A stretch of 64,000 nt of DNA from the NCBI RefSeq assembly GCF_900230185.1, contig NZ_OCSR01000002.1, positions 2,728,001 to 2,792,000 of the forward strand. The letters are read 5' to 3'. The stretch is from Burkholderia sp. OK233. GTDB taxonomy: Bacteria; Pseudomonadota; Gammaproteobacteria; Burkholderiales; Burkholderiaceae. Below the pieces are notes generated by a model. It was not told where the DNA came from, made no database searches, and saw only the letters and a list, made by a program, of their open reading frames with translations. Positions 46,501-54,065 of the stretch are shown here, one piece after another (position 1 is the stretch's first letter; each line of letters starts with the position of its first letter). A program made the position numbers and the translations under genes.

Positions 46501-47128
46501 CGGCGGCATGGCGGAAGGGTGGGAAGCGCCCGCGCTGTCGACGCTTTCCAACGCGCCCGTGCCCTGGAGCGAAGACGAACTGTTCAGCTATCTGCGCTAC
46601 GGTCATGCGCCGCTGCATGGTGTCGCGGCCGGGCCGATGGCGCCGGTCGTCAGCGATCTGGCGGCGCTGCCCGACAGCGATATTCGCGCGATGGCCACGT
46701 ATCTGGCGTCTTTGAGTCCCCTGGAGCCCAATGCGGATCCTGTGGCGATGGCGCGTCAATACGAGCAGGCCAGCACGATTACCGGCACGGCAACGGGTCT
46801 TGGGGCGCGTCTCTTCGACGGCGCGTGTGCAGCCTGTCATCACACGGGCAGTGGACCGCAATTGTTCGGTGCGCATCCGTCGCTGGCGCTTAACACGAAT
46901 CTGCATAGCACGACGCCTGATAATCTGATTCGCGTGATTCTCGATGGTATCGGCTCGCCTGCACGGCCCGAACTCGGTACGATGCCGGCTTACCGCGACA
47001 GTTTCAACGACGCCCAGGTCGCCGAACTGGTGATCTACCTGCGTCAGCAATTCGCAGGCGGCAAACCGGCATGGCAGGACGTCACGGCGAGCGTTGCGAG
47101 AATTCGCGCGACGCCGCGGGCAGAGTGA
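43517..47128 (+). CDS. Nicotinate hydroxylase large subunit: Moco domain fused to tri-haem cytochrome c (NicB-like)
   Basis: The 1203-residue protein has an N-terminal molybdenum-hydroxylase domain (about 1-750) with the catalytic Glu in PPMGTGESASLPGA (about residue 721). A membrane helix lies near 775-800, and a periplasmic section carries three haem motifs: CAVCH (about 828), CSACH (about 973) and CAACH (about 1103). This matches NicB of aerobic nicotinate degraders, where electrons go to cytochromes rather than NAD. The N-terminus lacks a Tat signal. Close relatives oxidise isoquinoline or aldehydes, so substrate assignment rests on the adjacent reductase and enamidase. Confidence 0.85.
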   Translation: MTGPDFSVDRRSAPLSRRQLYDAQSVLIITRPPQAPVKPAIGQPGSRSSFVPTEADMFLVVRDDGSVVAFNGHVDLGTGIGTALAQIVAEELDVPLTRVSVVLGHTSEAPNQGPTIASATIQISAVPLRHAAAQARQFLLAEAAARLNVSTEQLDVRDGVVFTRDGGTEKNIGYGELITGRRVELDLSTDAPLKSPDAYRIVGKSTPRVDIPAKATGELSFVHDVRVPGMLHGRVVRPPYAGVAQGDFMGNSLLHVDEASVSDLPGIVKVVVIRDFVGIVAEREEVAQQAVKRLHVQWKAVEGLPPLETSEEVEAALRANPAKRRDLVIEGDIDAALAQDPARTLERTYVWPFQMHASIGPSCAVADYRDAKLKVWSGTQNPHSLRADLALLMALDEGNIEIVRMDAAGCYGRNCADDVAADAALLSRATGSPVRVQLSREDEHAWEPKGAAQLMDVRGALGAEGELAAYDFATRYPSNDAPTLALLLTGTISAQPQVFEMGDRTSVPPYDYQTMRIVCDDTPPIVRASWLRGVSALPNTFAHESFIDELAAEAGVDPVEFRLKHLSDPRAIDLVKAVAEKAGWQPRNIALKDDQEEGDIARGRGFAYARYVHSKFPGFGAAWSAWVADVEVNRKSGELAVTRVVVGQDTGIMVNPDGVRHQIHGNVIQATSRALKERVTFGDNAVTSQEWGAYPILTFREVPVIEVVMMPRHGEPPMGTGESASLPGAAAIANALYDATGVRFRRPPFTPETIRAALADAQAEEAAARKKKRWRLGFLGAIAAGAAGWLGALALTPQAIVPITSPLASAFAPELVARGKLLAALGNCAVCHTAHNGVPNAGGKPLDTPFGTIYSTNITPDGQTGIGTWSLDAFVRAMRQGISRDGHHLYPAFPYTSFRNTSDDDLKALYAYLMAQTPVRSRPPETKLAFPFSVRPLMAVWNGLFLGRNTFAASATQSAQWNRGAYLVNGLGHCSACHTPRNAFGAEKTGPAFMGGGMAEGWEAPALSTLSNAPVPWSEDELFSYLRYGHAPLHGVAAGPMAPVVSDLAALPDSDIRAMATYLASLSPLEPNADPVAMARQYEQASTITGTATGLGARLFDGACAACHHTGSGPQLFGAHPSLALNTNLHSTTPDNLIRVILDGIGSPARPELGTMPAYRDSFNDAQVAELVIYLRQQFAGGKPAWQDVTASVARIRATPRAE

Positions 47129-47271
47129 AATCGCCACACGCATTGCAGTATCACTCGCAGCACCACTGGCAGCACAATTCGCAGCACGGCTCGCCGAACG
47201 AATCGCCAATCGCTTCAACGCTTGATAAAAACGACCGCATTCCCGCAATCCTTTTGATAACGGAGAAACGC

Positions 47272-48480
47272 ATGACCACGCGCGCAGGATGGATCTCTCG
47301 CCTCACGGTTTCAACGGTTCTATCGCTCGCGGCCGTTGGCGCGAGTGCACAGCAGACCATCAAGATCGGTGAAATCAACAGCTACAAGGCGCAGCCCGCC
47401 TTTCTCGGGCCTTACAAGAACGGCTGGAATCTCGCGCTCGAGCAGGTGAACGCGGCGGGTGGCGTACTGGGCAAACAGCTCGAAGTGGTGTCGCGCGACG
47501 ACAACGGCAATCCGGGCGACACCATCCGCGTCGCGCAGGAGTTGATTGCACGCGAGCAGGTGCAATTGCTGTTCGGTGGGTTCCTGTCGAACACGGGTCT
47601 CGCGTTGACCGATTTCGCGAAGCAGAAGAAGATTTTCTTCCTCGCGGCCGAGCCATTGACCGACAAGATCGTCTGGGCCGACGGCAATAAATACACGTAC
47701 CGTTTGCGTCCTTCGACGTATATGCAGGTGGCGATGCTGGTGCCGGAGGCGGTGAAGCTGAAGAAGAAGCGTTGGGCGCTTGTGTATCCGAACTACGAGT
47801 ACGGGCAATCGGCGGTGGCGACGTTCAAGAAGCTGATGACGGTGGCGCAGCCGGACGTCGAGTTTGTCGCCGAACAGGCGACGCCGCTGGGCAATGTCGA
47901 TGCAGGCGCGGTGTCGCAGGCGATCGCCGATGCGAAGCCGGACGCGATTTTCAACGTGCTGTTTGGTGCCGATCTCGGCAAGTTTGTGCGTGAGGGCAAT
48001 ACGCGCGGGTTGTTCAAGGACCGCGGCGTGGTGTCGTTGTTGACGGGTGAGCCGGACTATCTCGATCCGTTGGGTGCGGAGGCGCCGACGGGTTGGATCG
48101 TGACGGGTTACCCGTGGTATTCGATCGATACGGCGGCGAACAAGAAGTTTGTCGATGCATATCAGGCGAAGTATCACGATTATCCGCGACTGGGGTCAGT
48201 CGTTGGGTATTCGGCGCTGATGTCGATCGCGGCGGGGATCAAGAAGGCCGGTTCTACGGATTCGGATAAGTTGGCCGCTGCGTTCAAGGGGCTAGGGGTG
48301 GAGACGCCCTTCGGGCCGATTACTTATCGGGCTCAGGATAATCAGTCGACGATGGGGGCTTTTGTTGGGGTTACCGGTCTTAAGGATGGGAAAGGGGTGA
48401 TGACTTCGTATCGGTATATTGATGGTGCGAGTGTGCAGCCGGCGGATTCTGAGGTTAAGAAGTTGCGGGTGGGTGAATGA
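47272..48480 (+). CDS. Branched-chain-type ABC transporter substrate-binding protein
   Basis: A 402-residue periplasmic binding protein of the Leu/Ile/Val (type I) family. A signal peptide ends near GASA, and the mature protein begins QQTIKIGEINSYKAQPAF with a binding cleft typical of HAAT receptors. It is the last gene of the cluster, apart from the other transporter genes, and gives a complete importer. GGAGA precedes ATG 47272. The 3' third becomes markedly G+T-rich on the coding strand as repeat copy C is approached. The likely ligand is nicotinate or a related pyridine acid. Confidence 0.9.
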   Translation: MTTRAGWISRLTVSTVLSLAAVGASAQQTIKIGEINSYKAQPAFLGPYKNGWNLALEQVNAAGGVLGKQLEVVSRDDNGNPGDTIRVAQELIAREQVQLLFGGFLSNTGLALTDFAKQKKIFFLAAEPLTDKIVWADGNKYTYRLRPSTYMQVAMLVPEAVKLKKKRWALVYPNYEYGQSAVATFKKLMTVAQPDVEFVAEQATPLGNVDAGAVSQAIADAKPDAIFNVLFGADLGKFVREGNTRGLFKDRGVVSLLTGEPDYLDPLGAEAPTGWIVTGYPWYSIDTAANKKFVDAYQAKYHDYPRLGSVVGYSALMSIAAGIKKAGSTDSDKLAAAFKGLGVETPFGPITYRAQDNQSTMGAFVGVTGLKDGKGVMTSYRYIDGASVQPADSEVKKLRVGE

Positions 48481-48860
48481 GTTTTTTTGCCTTTTGCGGC
48501 GGCATTGGTAGTGTTCTTGGGGCGTTGGCCTTTCCTTGATCTGGCCTTGGTGCCTTTCCTTGATTTGTTAGTGGTCTATTAGCGTTGCCCCTGTGCGGGG
48601 CGGCACCTACTTTTCTTTGCCGCCGCAAAGAAAAGTAGGCAAAAGAAAGCGGCTCAAACCGCCAATGCTAAGTGGGCCCCGTGGTCTGCACGGGGTAGTG
48701 GTGCATCTGGAATCCGTGTTCTCGCACATTCCGCGCTAGTGACAAAGGACTCATCAGCTCCCACTCCGCACTACGTGCGTCGCGGACGGGTCTGCATGGG
48801 AAACCACGGGCTTCGGTTGAGGTCTGTGGGAGCCGTCGGCTTCGCCTCGGCGATGTGCCT
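48481..48860 (+). repeat. Structured intergenic repeat, copy C
   Basis: It begins one base after the binding-protein stop codon with the T-run outer end. Then come the conserved TTAGTGGTCTATTAGCG segment, the GCCCC-TGTGC-GGGGC hairpin, the 15-bp-arm inverted repeat (48606-48639, 4-base loop), a GCGG-CTCAAA-CCGC hairpin and the B/C-type tail. It is in direct orientation to copy B, 20 kb away, and inverted to copy D just to its right. Confidence 0.88.
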
Positions 48861-49048
48861 CTGCATTCAGCCGAGAACCCCCACTTAAAATGATATGTCG
48901 GTGTGCCGCAATCACAGTCGCGACTGCGGCAGGCGGTTGCAGTTGCTGTTCCAATCACAATCACAATCGCGGTGGTGGCGGTGCAATGACGAGCCGCGGC
49001 CCGGTGGCGAGGCGTGGGCGTCAAAACGCAGTGATCGGTTTGAGACAT

Positions 49049-49331
49049 ACGCTTCGGCGCGCGCAGCGCCGCCGGAAGTATGACGCCCTTGTCACAAGCG
49101 CATGCAGGTGCACGAACCCAGATTCCAGATGCACCACTACCCCTAGCAGACCACGGTGCCCACTTAGTATTAGCGGTTTGAGCAGCTTTCTTTTGCCTAC
49201 TTTTCTTTGCGGCATGCAAAGAAAAGTAGGTGCCGCCCCGCACAGGGGCAACGCTAATAGACCACTAACAATTCAAGGAAAGGCCAAAGCCCGAAGAACA
49301 CAGCCAATGCCGCCGCCAAAGGCAAAAAAAC
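49049..49331 (-). repeat. Structured intergenic repeat, copy D
   Basis: A-type copy: it shares with copy A the inner GCTTCGGCGCGC segment, the long inverted repeat (49196-49230, 5-base loop GGCAT), the hairpins and the A-run outer end. It faces copy C head to head, so 48481-49331 is an imperfect 850-bp inverted pair around about 190 bp of unrelated low-complexity sequence (48861-49048), which contains no gene. Confidence 0.87.
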
Positions 49332-49583
49332 CTACTCCTCCGCATCATGCTCAATCACAAACCGCCGCAAATAAGCCAGCACAGCGGCTTCCACCGCTCG
49401 ATGATCAGCGGTACTCTTCGACCCTGCGTTTTCCTCATCGCCAAACAACGAGGACGGCGCATTATGCACATCCACTTCCTGGCCTTCGCGGAATACACGA
49501 ATCTCGTGAACGTCTTCAGCGTACTCGGCAACCCAATGCACGCCTTCAATGTGCGCACCTGCGCGAACGGTAGGTATCTTCAT
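49332..49583 (-). CDS. Small hypothetical protein (83 aa)
   Basis: A small acidic protein starting MKIPTVRAGAHIEGVHWVAEYAEDVHEIRVF, with an N-terminal beta-rich part and a C-terminal helix (ADHRAVEAAVLAYLRRFVIEHD). It has no signal peptide or membrane helix. Its stop touches repeat copy D. A GGGAGA stretch lies 5-6 bases before the ATG. I cannot name the family. It is divergent from the DUF6496-type gene. Confidence 0.55.
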   Translation of the reverse strand: MKIPTVRAGAHIEGVHWVAEYAEDVHEIRVFREGQEVDVHNAPSSLFGDEENAGSKSTADHRAVEAAVLAYLRRFVIEHDAEE

Positions 49584-49759
49584 GGATGTCTCCCGTCAGG
49601 TCGGACCACGGCGCCAACCCTTGCTGTCACCATACGCCGTCCAGTTGCCAGGCGCGAGCCTTGTCGCCCAATTTTCTGAAGTTTCGCTGCGCCGCAGCGA
49701 ACACCCCCGGCACACGCGTTGCTGCACGCACAAAGCCAACAGCTAACCGGAGGACTGTC

Positions 49760-50284
49760 ATGCCCGAACAGAAAACCATCAAGCGTGCCCAAGCCGACAA
49801 GCGTGCCGGCAAGGCATCGAGTACCCAGGCGGGGGAATTCGTCAAGGAACAGATCGATAAGGTGCGCGCCGGCAAGCACGGCGTCAGGTCGGCCAGGCAG
49901 GCGATTGCAATCGGCTTGTCGGAAGCGCGGCGCGCAGGCGTCGCCATGAAGTCGCCGAAAAAGGGCGCCACGAGTGAGGCGACCCGCAAGAAAGCGCAAA
50001 AGGATAACGCCGCGGGCCAGCACAAGAGCGCGGCGAAGAAGAGCGCGAGCAGCGAGTCGACAGCTAAGCGATCACGTGCCGCGACCAATGCATTGAAGCG
50101 TGAAAGCACCGCCGGCGCATCGCACAAGGCTTTGTCGAAGCAGACGAAATCGGCAGCGGCCAGGCGGCCGGCGGCTAGCCGTTCTGCCGCGGCGAAGAAG
50201 GCCGCAGCGACCAAAGGTGCTTCAGGCCGCTCGGCCGCTGCCAAAAAGGCCGCGCACACGAGGGCTTCGCGCGCGCATCACTGA
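49760..50284 (+). CDS. DUF6496-type Lys/Ala-rich protein (histone H1-like tail)
   Basis: A very basic 174-residue protein. Residues 1-62 form a small domain (EFVKEQIDKVRAGKHGVRSARQAIAIGLSEARRAG) resembling DUF6496. The remainder is a low-complexity Lys/Ala/Ser tail similar to histone H1-like bacterial proteins. It probably binds DNA or RNA non-specifically. The ATG at 49760 follows GGAGGA; the longer open frame upstream is unrelated. The ends of the tail vary easily by repeat slippage. Confidence 0.72.
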   Translation: MPEQKTIKRAQADKRAGKASSTQAGEFVKEQIDKVRAGKHGVRSARQAIAIGLSEARRAGVAMKSPKKGATSEATRKKAQKDNAAGQHKSAAKKSASSESTAKRSRAATNALKRESTAGASHKALSKQTKSAAARRPAASRSAAAKKAAATKGASGRSAAAKKAAHTRASRAHH

Positions 50285-50349
50285 TGCGCTGAGAGGGTGA
50301 TGTGGGCGAGTGGGGCGCGCGCCACCCACGCGCGCCGCATCTCTCAGTC

Positions 50350-51678
50350 TTACTGCACCGTCGCCAGCACGTCGCCCACTGTCTTGAAGATGTGCGCGAT
50401 CTGTTCTTCATCGATGATAAGCGGCGGCGAGAACGCGAGGATATCGCCGGTAAAACGCACCAGCACGCCCGCCTCGAAGCACTTTACAAACGCTTCATAA
50501 GCACGCGCGCCCGGCGCACCGTCGCGCGACTCGAGTTCGACGCCCGCGATCATGCCGAGGTTGCGAACGTCCTTCACATGCTTCGCATTGCGCAGCGAGT
50601 GAGCGGCGGCTTCGAACTTCGGCGCCATCGTCGCAGCGCGCTCGAACAGGCCTTCGCGGCGATACAGGTCGAGCGTCGCAACTGCGGCCGCGGCCGCGGC
50701 CGGGTGGGCCGAATACGTGTAGCCATGGAACAGCTCGATCGCACCTTGCGCGCCGCCGTTGACGATCGTGTCGTGGATCGTTCGGCTCGCGGCCACCGCG
50801 CCCATCGGGATCGCAGCGTTGTTGATTGCCTTGGCCATCGTGATCAGGTCCGGCGTCACGCCAAAGTATTCGCTCGCCGTCGCCTTGCCGATGCGGCCGA
50901 AAGCGGTAATCACTTCGTCGAAAATCAGCAGGATGCCGTGTTTCGTGCAGATCTCGCGCAGCTTCTGCAGATAGCCTTGCGGCGGAATCAGCACGCCCGT
51001 CGAGCCGGCCACCGGTTCGACGATCACGGCGGCGATCGTCGACGCATCATGCAACGTGACGATGCGCTCGAGTTCGTCGGCGAGATGCGCGCCCCAGGCG
51101 GGCTGGCCCTTCGAAAACGCGTTGTGTTCGAGGTTATGCGTGTGCGGCAAATGATCGACCGCCGGCAGCAACGCGCCGGAGAAGGTCTTGCGGTTCGGCG
51201 CGATGCCGCCCACCGAAATGCCGCCGAAGCCCACGCCGTGATAGCCGCGCTCGCGGCCGATCAGACGCGTGCGCTGGCCTTCGCCACGCGAACGGTGATA
51301 CGCCAGCGCGATTTTCAGGGCGGTGTCGACCGATTCCGAACCGGAGTTCGTGAAGAAGATGCGGTCGAGGCCATTCGGCATCAGTTCGGCGACTTTGGTG
51401 GCCGCTTCGAATGCCAACGGGTGGCCCATCTGGAAGGTCGGCGCGAAATCGAGCGTGGACAGTTGCTGGGTGATCGCGGCGACGATTTCGTCGCGCCCGT
51501 GGCCGGCGTTCACGCACCAGAGACCCGCGCAGCCGTCGAGCACTTCACGCCCGTCCGTGGTGCGGTAGTACATACCCTTGGCCGATTCCAGCAGGCGCGG
51601 CGCAGCCTTGAACTGGCGGTTGGCGGTGAAGGGCATCCAGAAAGACGACAGGTCGTCGATGACGGGGCGCGAAGTCAT
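50350..51678 (-). CDS. Class III aminotransferase, omega-amino acid:pyruvate type
   Basis: A 442-residue PLP enzyme of the beta-alanine/omega-amino acid:pyruvate transaminase group. Landmarks are the N-terminal WMPFTANRQFK, TNSGSESVDTALKIAL (about 110-125), LIFDEVITAFGRIGK (about 256) with the PLP-contacting Asp, and the catalytic Lys in ITMAKAINNAAIPMG (about 288). AGGAG precedes the ATG. The divergent MocR gene, 212 bp away, is the probable regulator. The likely substrates are beta-alanine, taurine or GABA-like amines with pyruvate as acceptor. Confidence 0.92.
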   Translation of the reverse strand: MTSRPVIDDLSSFWMPFTANRQFKAAPRLLESAKGMYYRTTDGREVLDGCAGLWCVNAGHGRDEIVAAITQQLSTLDFAPTFQMGHPLAFEAATKVAELMPNGLDRIFFTNSGSESVDTALKIALAYHRSRGEGQRTRLIGRERGYHGVGFGGISVGGIAPNRKTFSGALLPAVDHLPHTHNLEHNAFSKGQPAWGAHLADELERIVTLHDASTIAAVIVEPVAGSTGVLIPPQGYLQKLREICTKHGILLIFDEVITAFGRIGKATASEYFGVTPDLITMAKAINNAAIPMGAVAASRTIHDTIVNGGAQGAIELFHGYTYSAHPAAAAAAVATLDLYRREGLFERAATMAPKFEAAAHSLRNAKHVKDVRNLGMIAGVELESRDGAPGARAYEAFVKCFEAGVLVRFTGDILAFSPPLIIDEEQIAHIFKTVGDVLATVQ

Positions 51679-51889
51679 GGTTTTCTCCTCGAAGTGGTAG
51701 CGAAACTGTAGCGTCCGCGGTTTAATGGCGGCATAAACAGTTGACGCAGTGTGGTGCTAACTGTGTTGGTGGAATTGCAGTAACTGTGTCGATCGCGCGA
51801 TGACGCCATTCGACGCTTTATCTGGCGCCTTCCTGGCCATCTTTCTGGCAACGTAGCCGGCCGTCGCGACCGGCCTTTCAGTCCGAACC

Positions 51890-53305
51890 ATGATCGAACT
51901 ACAACTTGAGCGCGACCGACGCGCCGCTCCCACGCTCGTCGAGCAGGTCGTGCAGGGCTTCGCGCGCGCCATCGAGGCGCAGGCGCTGCGCGCCGGCGCG
52001 CTGTTGCCGTCGGTGCGGCAACTGGCGCAAAGCCACGAACTGAGCACCTTCACGGTCACCGAGGCCTACAACCGTCTTGTTTCGATGGGTCTCGTCGTGG
52101 CGCGGCGCGGTTCCGGTTATCGCGTGGCGGCGCGCGCGCAGTCCGCGCGGGCTGCCCCCACCGACTGGCAGCCGCCGAGCCTGACCGCGACCTGGCTGCT
52201 GTCCGACGTGTTCGCCGACCATTCGGTGCCGATCAAGGCCGGCGGCGGCTGGCTGCCGAACGAATGGATCAACGAGACGGGTTTGCAGCATGCGCTGCGT
52301 GCGATGAGCCGGGTGCCGGCGGCGCGTCTCGGCGACTACGGGCATCCGTACGGCTTCGCGCCGCTGCGCGAGCGGATCGCCGAGCAACTCGACCGGCGCG
52401 GTTTGCCGGTGGACGTCTCCAACGTGCTGCTCACGCAGGGCGCGACGCAAGGGCTGGATCTGATCGTTCGGACGCTGCTGCGCGCGGGCGACGCCGTGAT
52501 CGTCGAAGATCCCGGTTACTGCAATCTGCTGCAGATTCTCAAGCTGGCGGGGCTGGTGGTGCATGGGGTGCCGCGCACCCCGGCCGGCGTCGATACGGAC
52601 GTGCTCGAAGCGCTGGTCGCGCAGCACAAGCCGAAGGCGATTTTCGTCAACACCACGCTGCAGAATCCGACCGGCGCGACCTTCGGCATGTCGGCGGCGT
52701 TCCGTCTGTTGCAGATCGCCGAGCGTCAGCGCATGTGGGTGATCGAAGACGATGTCAGCCGCGAACTGGCGCTGCCCGGCGCGCCTTTGTTTGCCGCCAT
52801 GGAAGGCTTGCAGCGTGTGCTCTACGTTGGCGGTTTCTCGAAGACGGTGACGCCGGGGCTGCGTTGCGGCTACGTGGTCGCCGAGCGGGCAGTCCTGCGC
52901 GAACTGGCGCGCACGAAGATGGCGGTGGGGTTGACCTCGTCGGAAGCGATTGAACGGATCGTCGACAAAGTGTTGCTCGAAGGGCGCTATGCGCGTCACG
53001 TCGAAGCCGTGAACGAGCGGCTCAAGCTCGCGCATGCGACCGTCGAGGAGCGGCTCGATTCGCTCGGTCTGGAACTGTTTCACCGGCCGCGCGCCGGTCT
53101 GTTCCTGTGGGCTCGTCTGCCGATCGAAGCGGAGCGCGCGGGCGAGGTGGCGACAGCCGCGCTCCAGCACGGCATCTGGCTCGCACCTGGCTCCTATTTC
53201 CGTCCCGACGATGCCCCGAGCGCCTGGTTCCGTTTCAACGCACCGTACTCGACCGACGACGCGTTGTGGCGCTTCATCGAGCGAGTCGGGCAGGGTGCGA
53301 TCTAG
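51890..53305 (+). CDS. MocR/PdxR-type regulator (GntR wHTH fused to aminotransferase-like domain)
   Basis: A 471-residue fusion. It has a GntR winged helix at the N-terminus (LPSVRQLAQSHELSTFTVTEAYNRLVSMGLVVARRGSGYRV, about 41-82). An aminotransferase class I-like domain follows, with the PLP lysine in GGFSKTVTPGLRCGYV (about residue 318). Such proteins sense PLP or an amine. It is divergent from the class III aminotransferase, which it probably controls. No strong ribosome site is seen at ATG 51890. The LysE gene converges with it 12 bp away. Confidence 0.93.
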   Translation: MIELQLERDRRAAPTLVEQVVQGFARAIEAQALRAGALLPSVRQLAQSHELSTFTVTEAYNRLVSMGLVVARRGSGYRVAARAQSARAAPTDWQPPSLTATWLLSDVFADHSVPIKAGGGWLPNEWINETGLQHALRAMSRVPAARLGDYGHPYGFAPLRERIAEQLDRRGLPVDVSNVLLTQGATQGLDLIVRTLLRAGDAVIVEDPGYCNLLQILKLAGLVVHGVPRTPAGVDTDVLEALVAQHKPKAIFVNTTLQNPTGATFGMSAAFRLLQIAERQRMWVIEDDVSRELALPGAPLFAAMEGLQRVLYVGGFSKTVTPGLRCGYVVAERAVLRELARTKMAVGLTSSEAIERIVDKVLLEGRYARHVEAVNERLKLAHATVEERLDSLGLELFHRPRAGLFLWARLPIEAERAGEVATAALQHGIWLAPGSYFRPDDAPSAWFRFNAPYSTDDALWRFIERVGQGAI

Positions 53306-53317
53306 TTGTGCTCGATC

Positions 53318-53947
53318 TTAAACGGACTGGCCGAGCAGCTTGAGCGCGATCGGATACATTGAGAGCACCAGCAGCAGCGCCATGGCGACATTGAAGATGC
53401 GCAGCCGCTTCGGGTCCGACAGCACCTTGCGCATCGCGGTGCCGAAGCCCGCCCACAGGCAGATGCACGGAAAGCCGATCACGTAGAAGATCACCGCCAT
53501 CGCGATGGCGTTCACGCTGGTGCTCTCGCTGAGGTGGATCGTCGTGGCGGCGGTCAGCACCATCATCCACGCTTTCGGGTTGACCCACTGGAACGCGATG
53601 GCTTCATAAAACTTCATGGGCCGGCGATCGCCTTTCTTGACCTTCAACTCGCCCGACGTGCCGATTTTCCACGCGAGATACAGCAGGTACGCGACGCTCG
53701 CGACTTCCAGCACCGTGTACAACACCGGGAAGTGCACGAAGGCTTCGCCCAGACCAATCCCGACCGACAGCATCAACAGCACGACCCCGGCGCTGATCCC
53801 GGAGAGATGCGGCAGCGTGCGGCGAAAGCCGAAGTTCACGCCCGAGGCCAGCAACATCGTGTTGTTCGGACCGGGCGTGATGGTGGTGACGAGCGCGAAC
53901 AGAATGCCGGCGGGCAGCGCGCTGAGGCTGAGGTAGGACATGGACAT
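53318..53947 (-). CDS. LysE-family amino acid exporter
   Basis: A 209-residue exporter with six predicted membrane helices, and the family opening FALVTTITPGPNNTMLLASGVNFGFRRTLPHLSGI. The middle hydrophilic loop (about 110-125) precedes FQWVNPKAWMMVLTA, a typical RhtB/LysE motif. GGAG precedes ATG 53947. It likely exports an amino acid or homoserine-type compound, which would suit the neighbouring transaminase, though they are separate units. Confidence 0.9.
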   Translation of the reverse strand: MSMSYLSLSALPAGILFALVTTITPGPNNTMLLASGVNFGFRRTLPHLSGISAGVVLLMLSVGIGLGEAFVHFPVLYTVLEVASVAYLLYLAWKIGTSGELKVKKGDRRPMKFYEAIAFQWVNPKAWMMVLTAATTIHLSESTSVNAIAMAVIFYVIGFPCICLWAGFGTAMRKVLSDPKRLRIFNVAMALLLVLSMYPIALKLLGQSV

Positions 53948-54065
53948 GGGTGGCTCCGAGGTTGGTCAATAAGACCCTCGGAGCATTCTAGCGAACCATC
54001 CCGGTACAGTACCTATACGGTTTGTGGGATGGTGCCCGGTACGGGTGACGGTACCCAGCCGTTTT

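Noticed and set aside
47152..47187. Three 12-bp units (CACTCGCAGCAC-like) before the binding-protein gene as a CRISPR-like array
   Set aside because: Units are directly adjacent, degenerate and have no spacers; just a minor tandem repeat.
48668..49243. 191-codon frame on the minus strand across repeats C and D
   Set aside because: It consists almost entirely of repeat sequence; the same frame occurs in other copies only in broken form.
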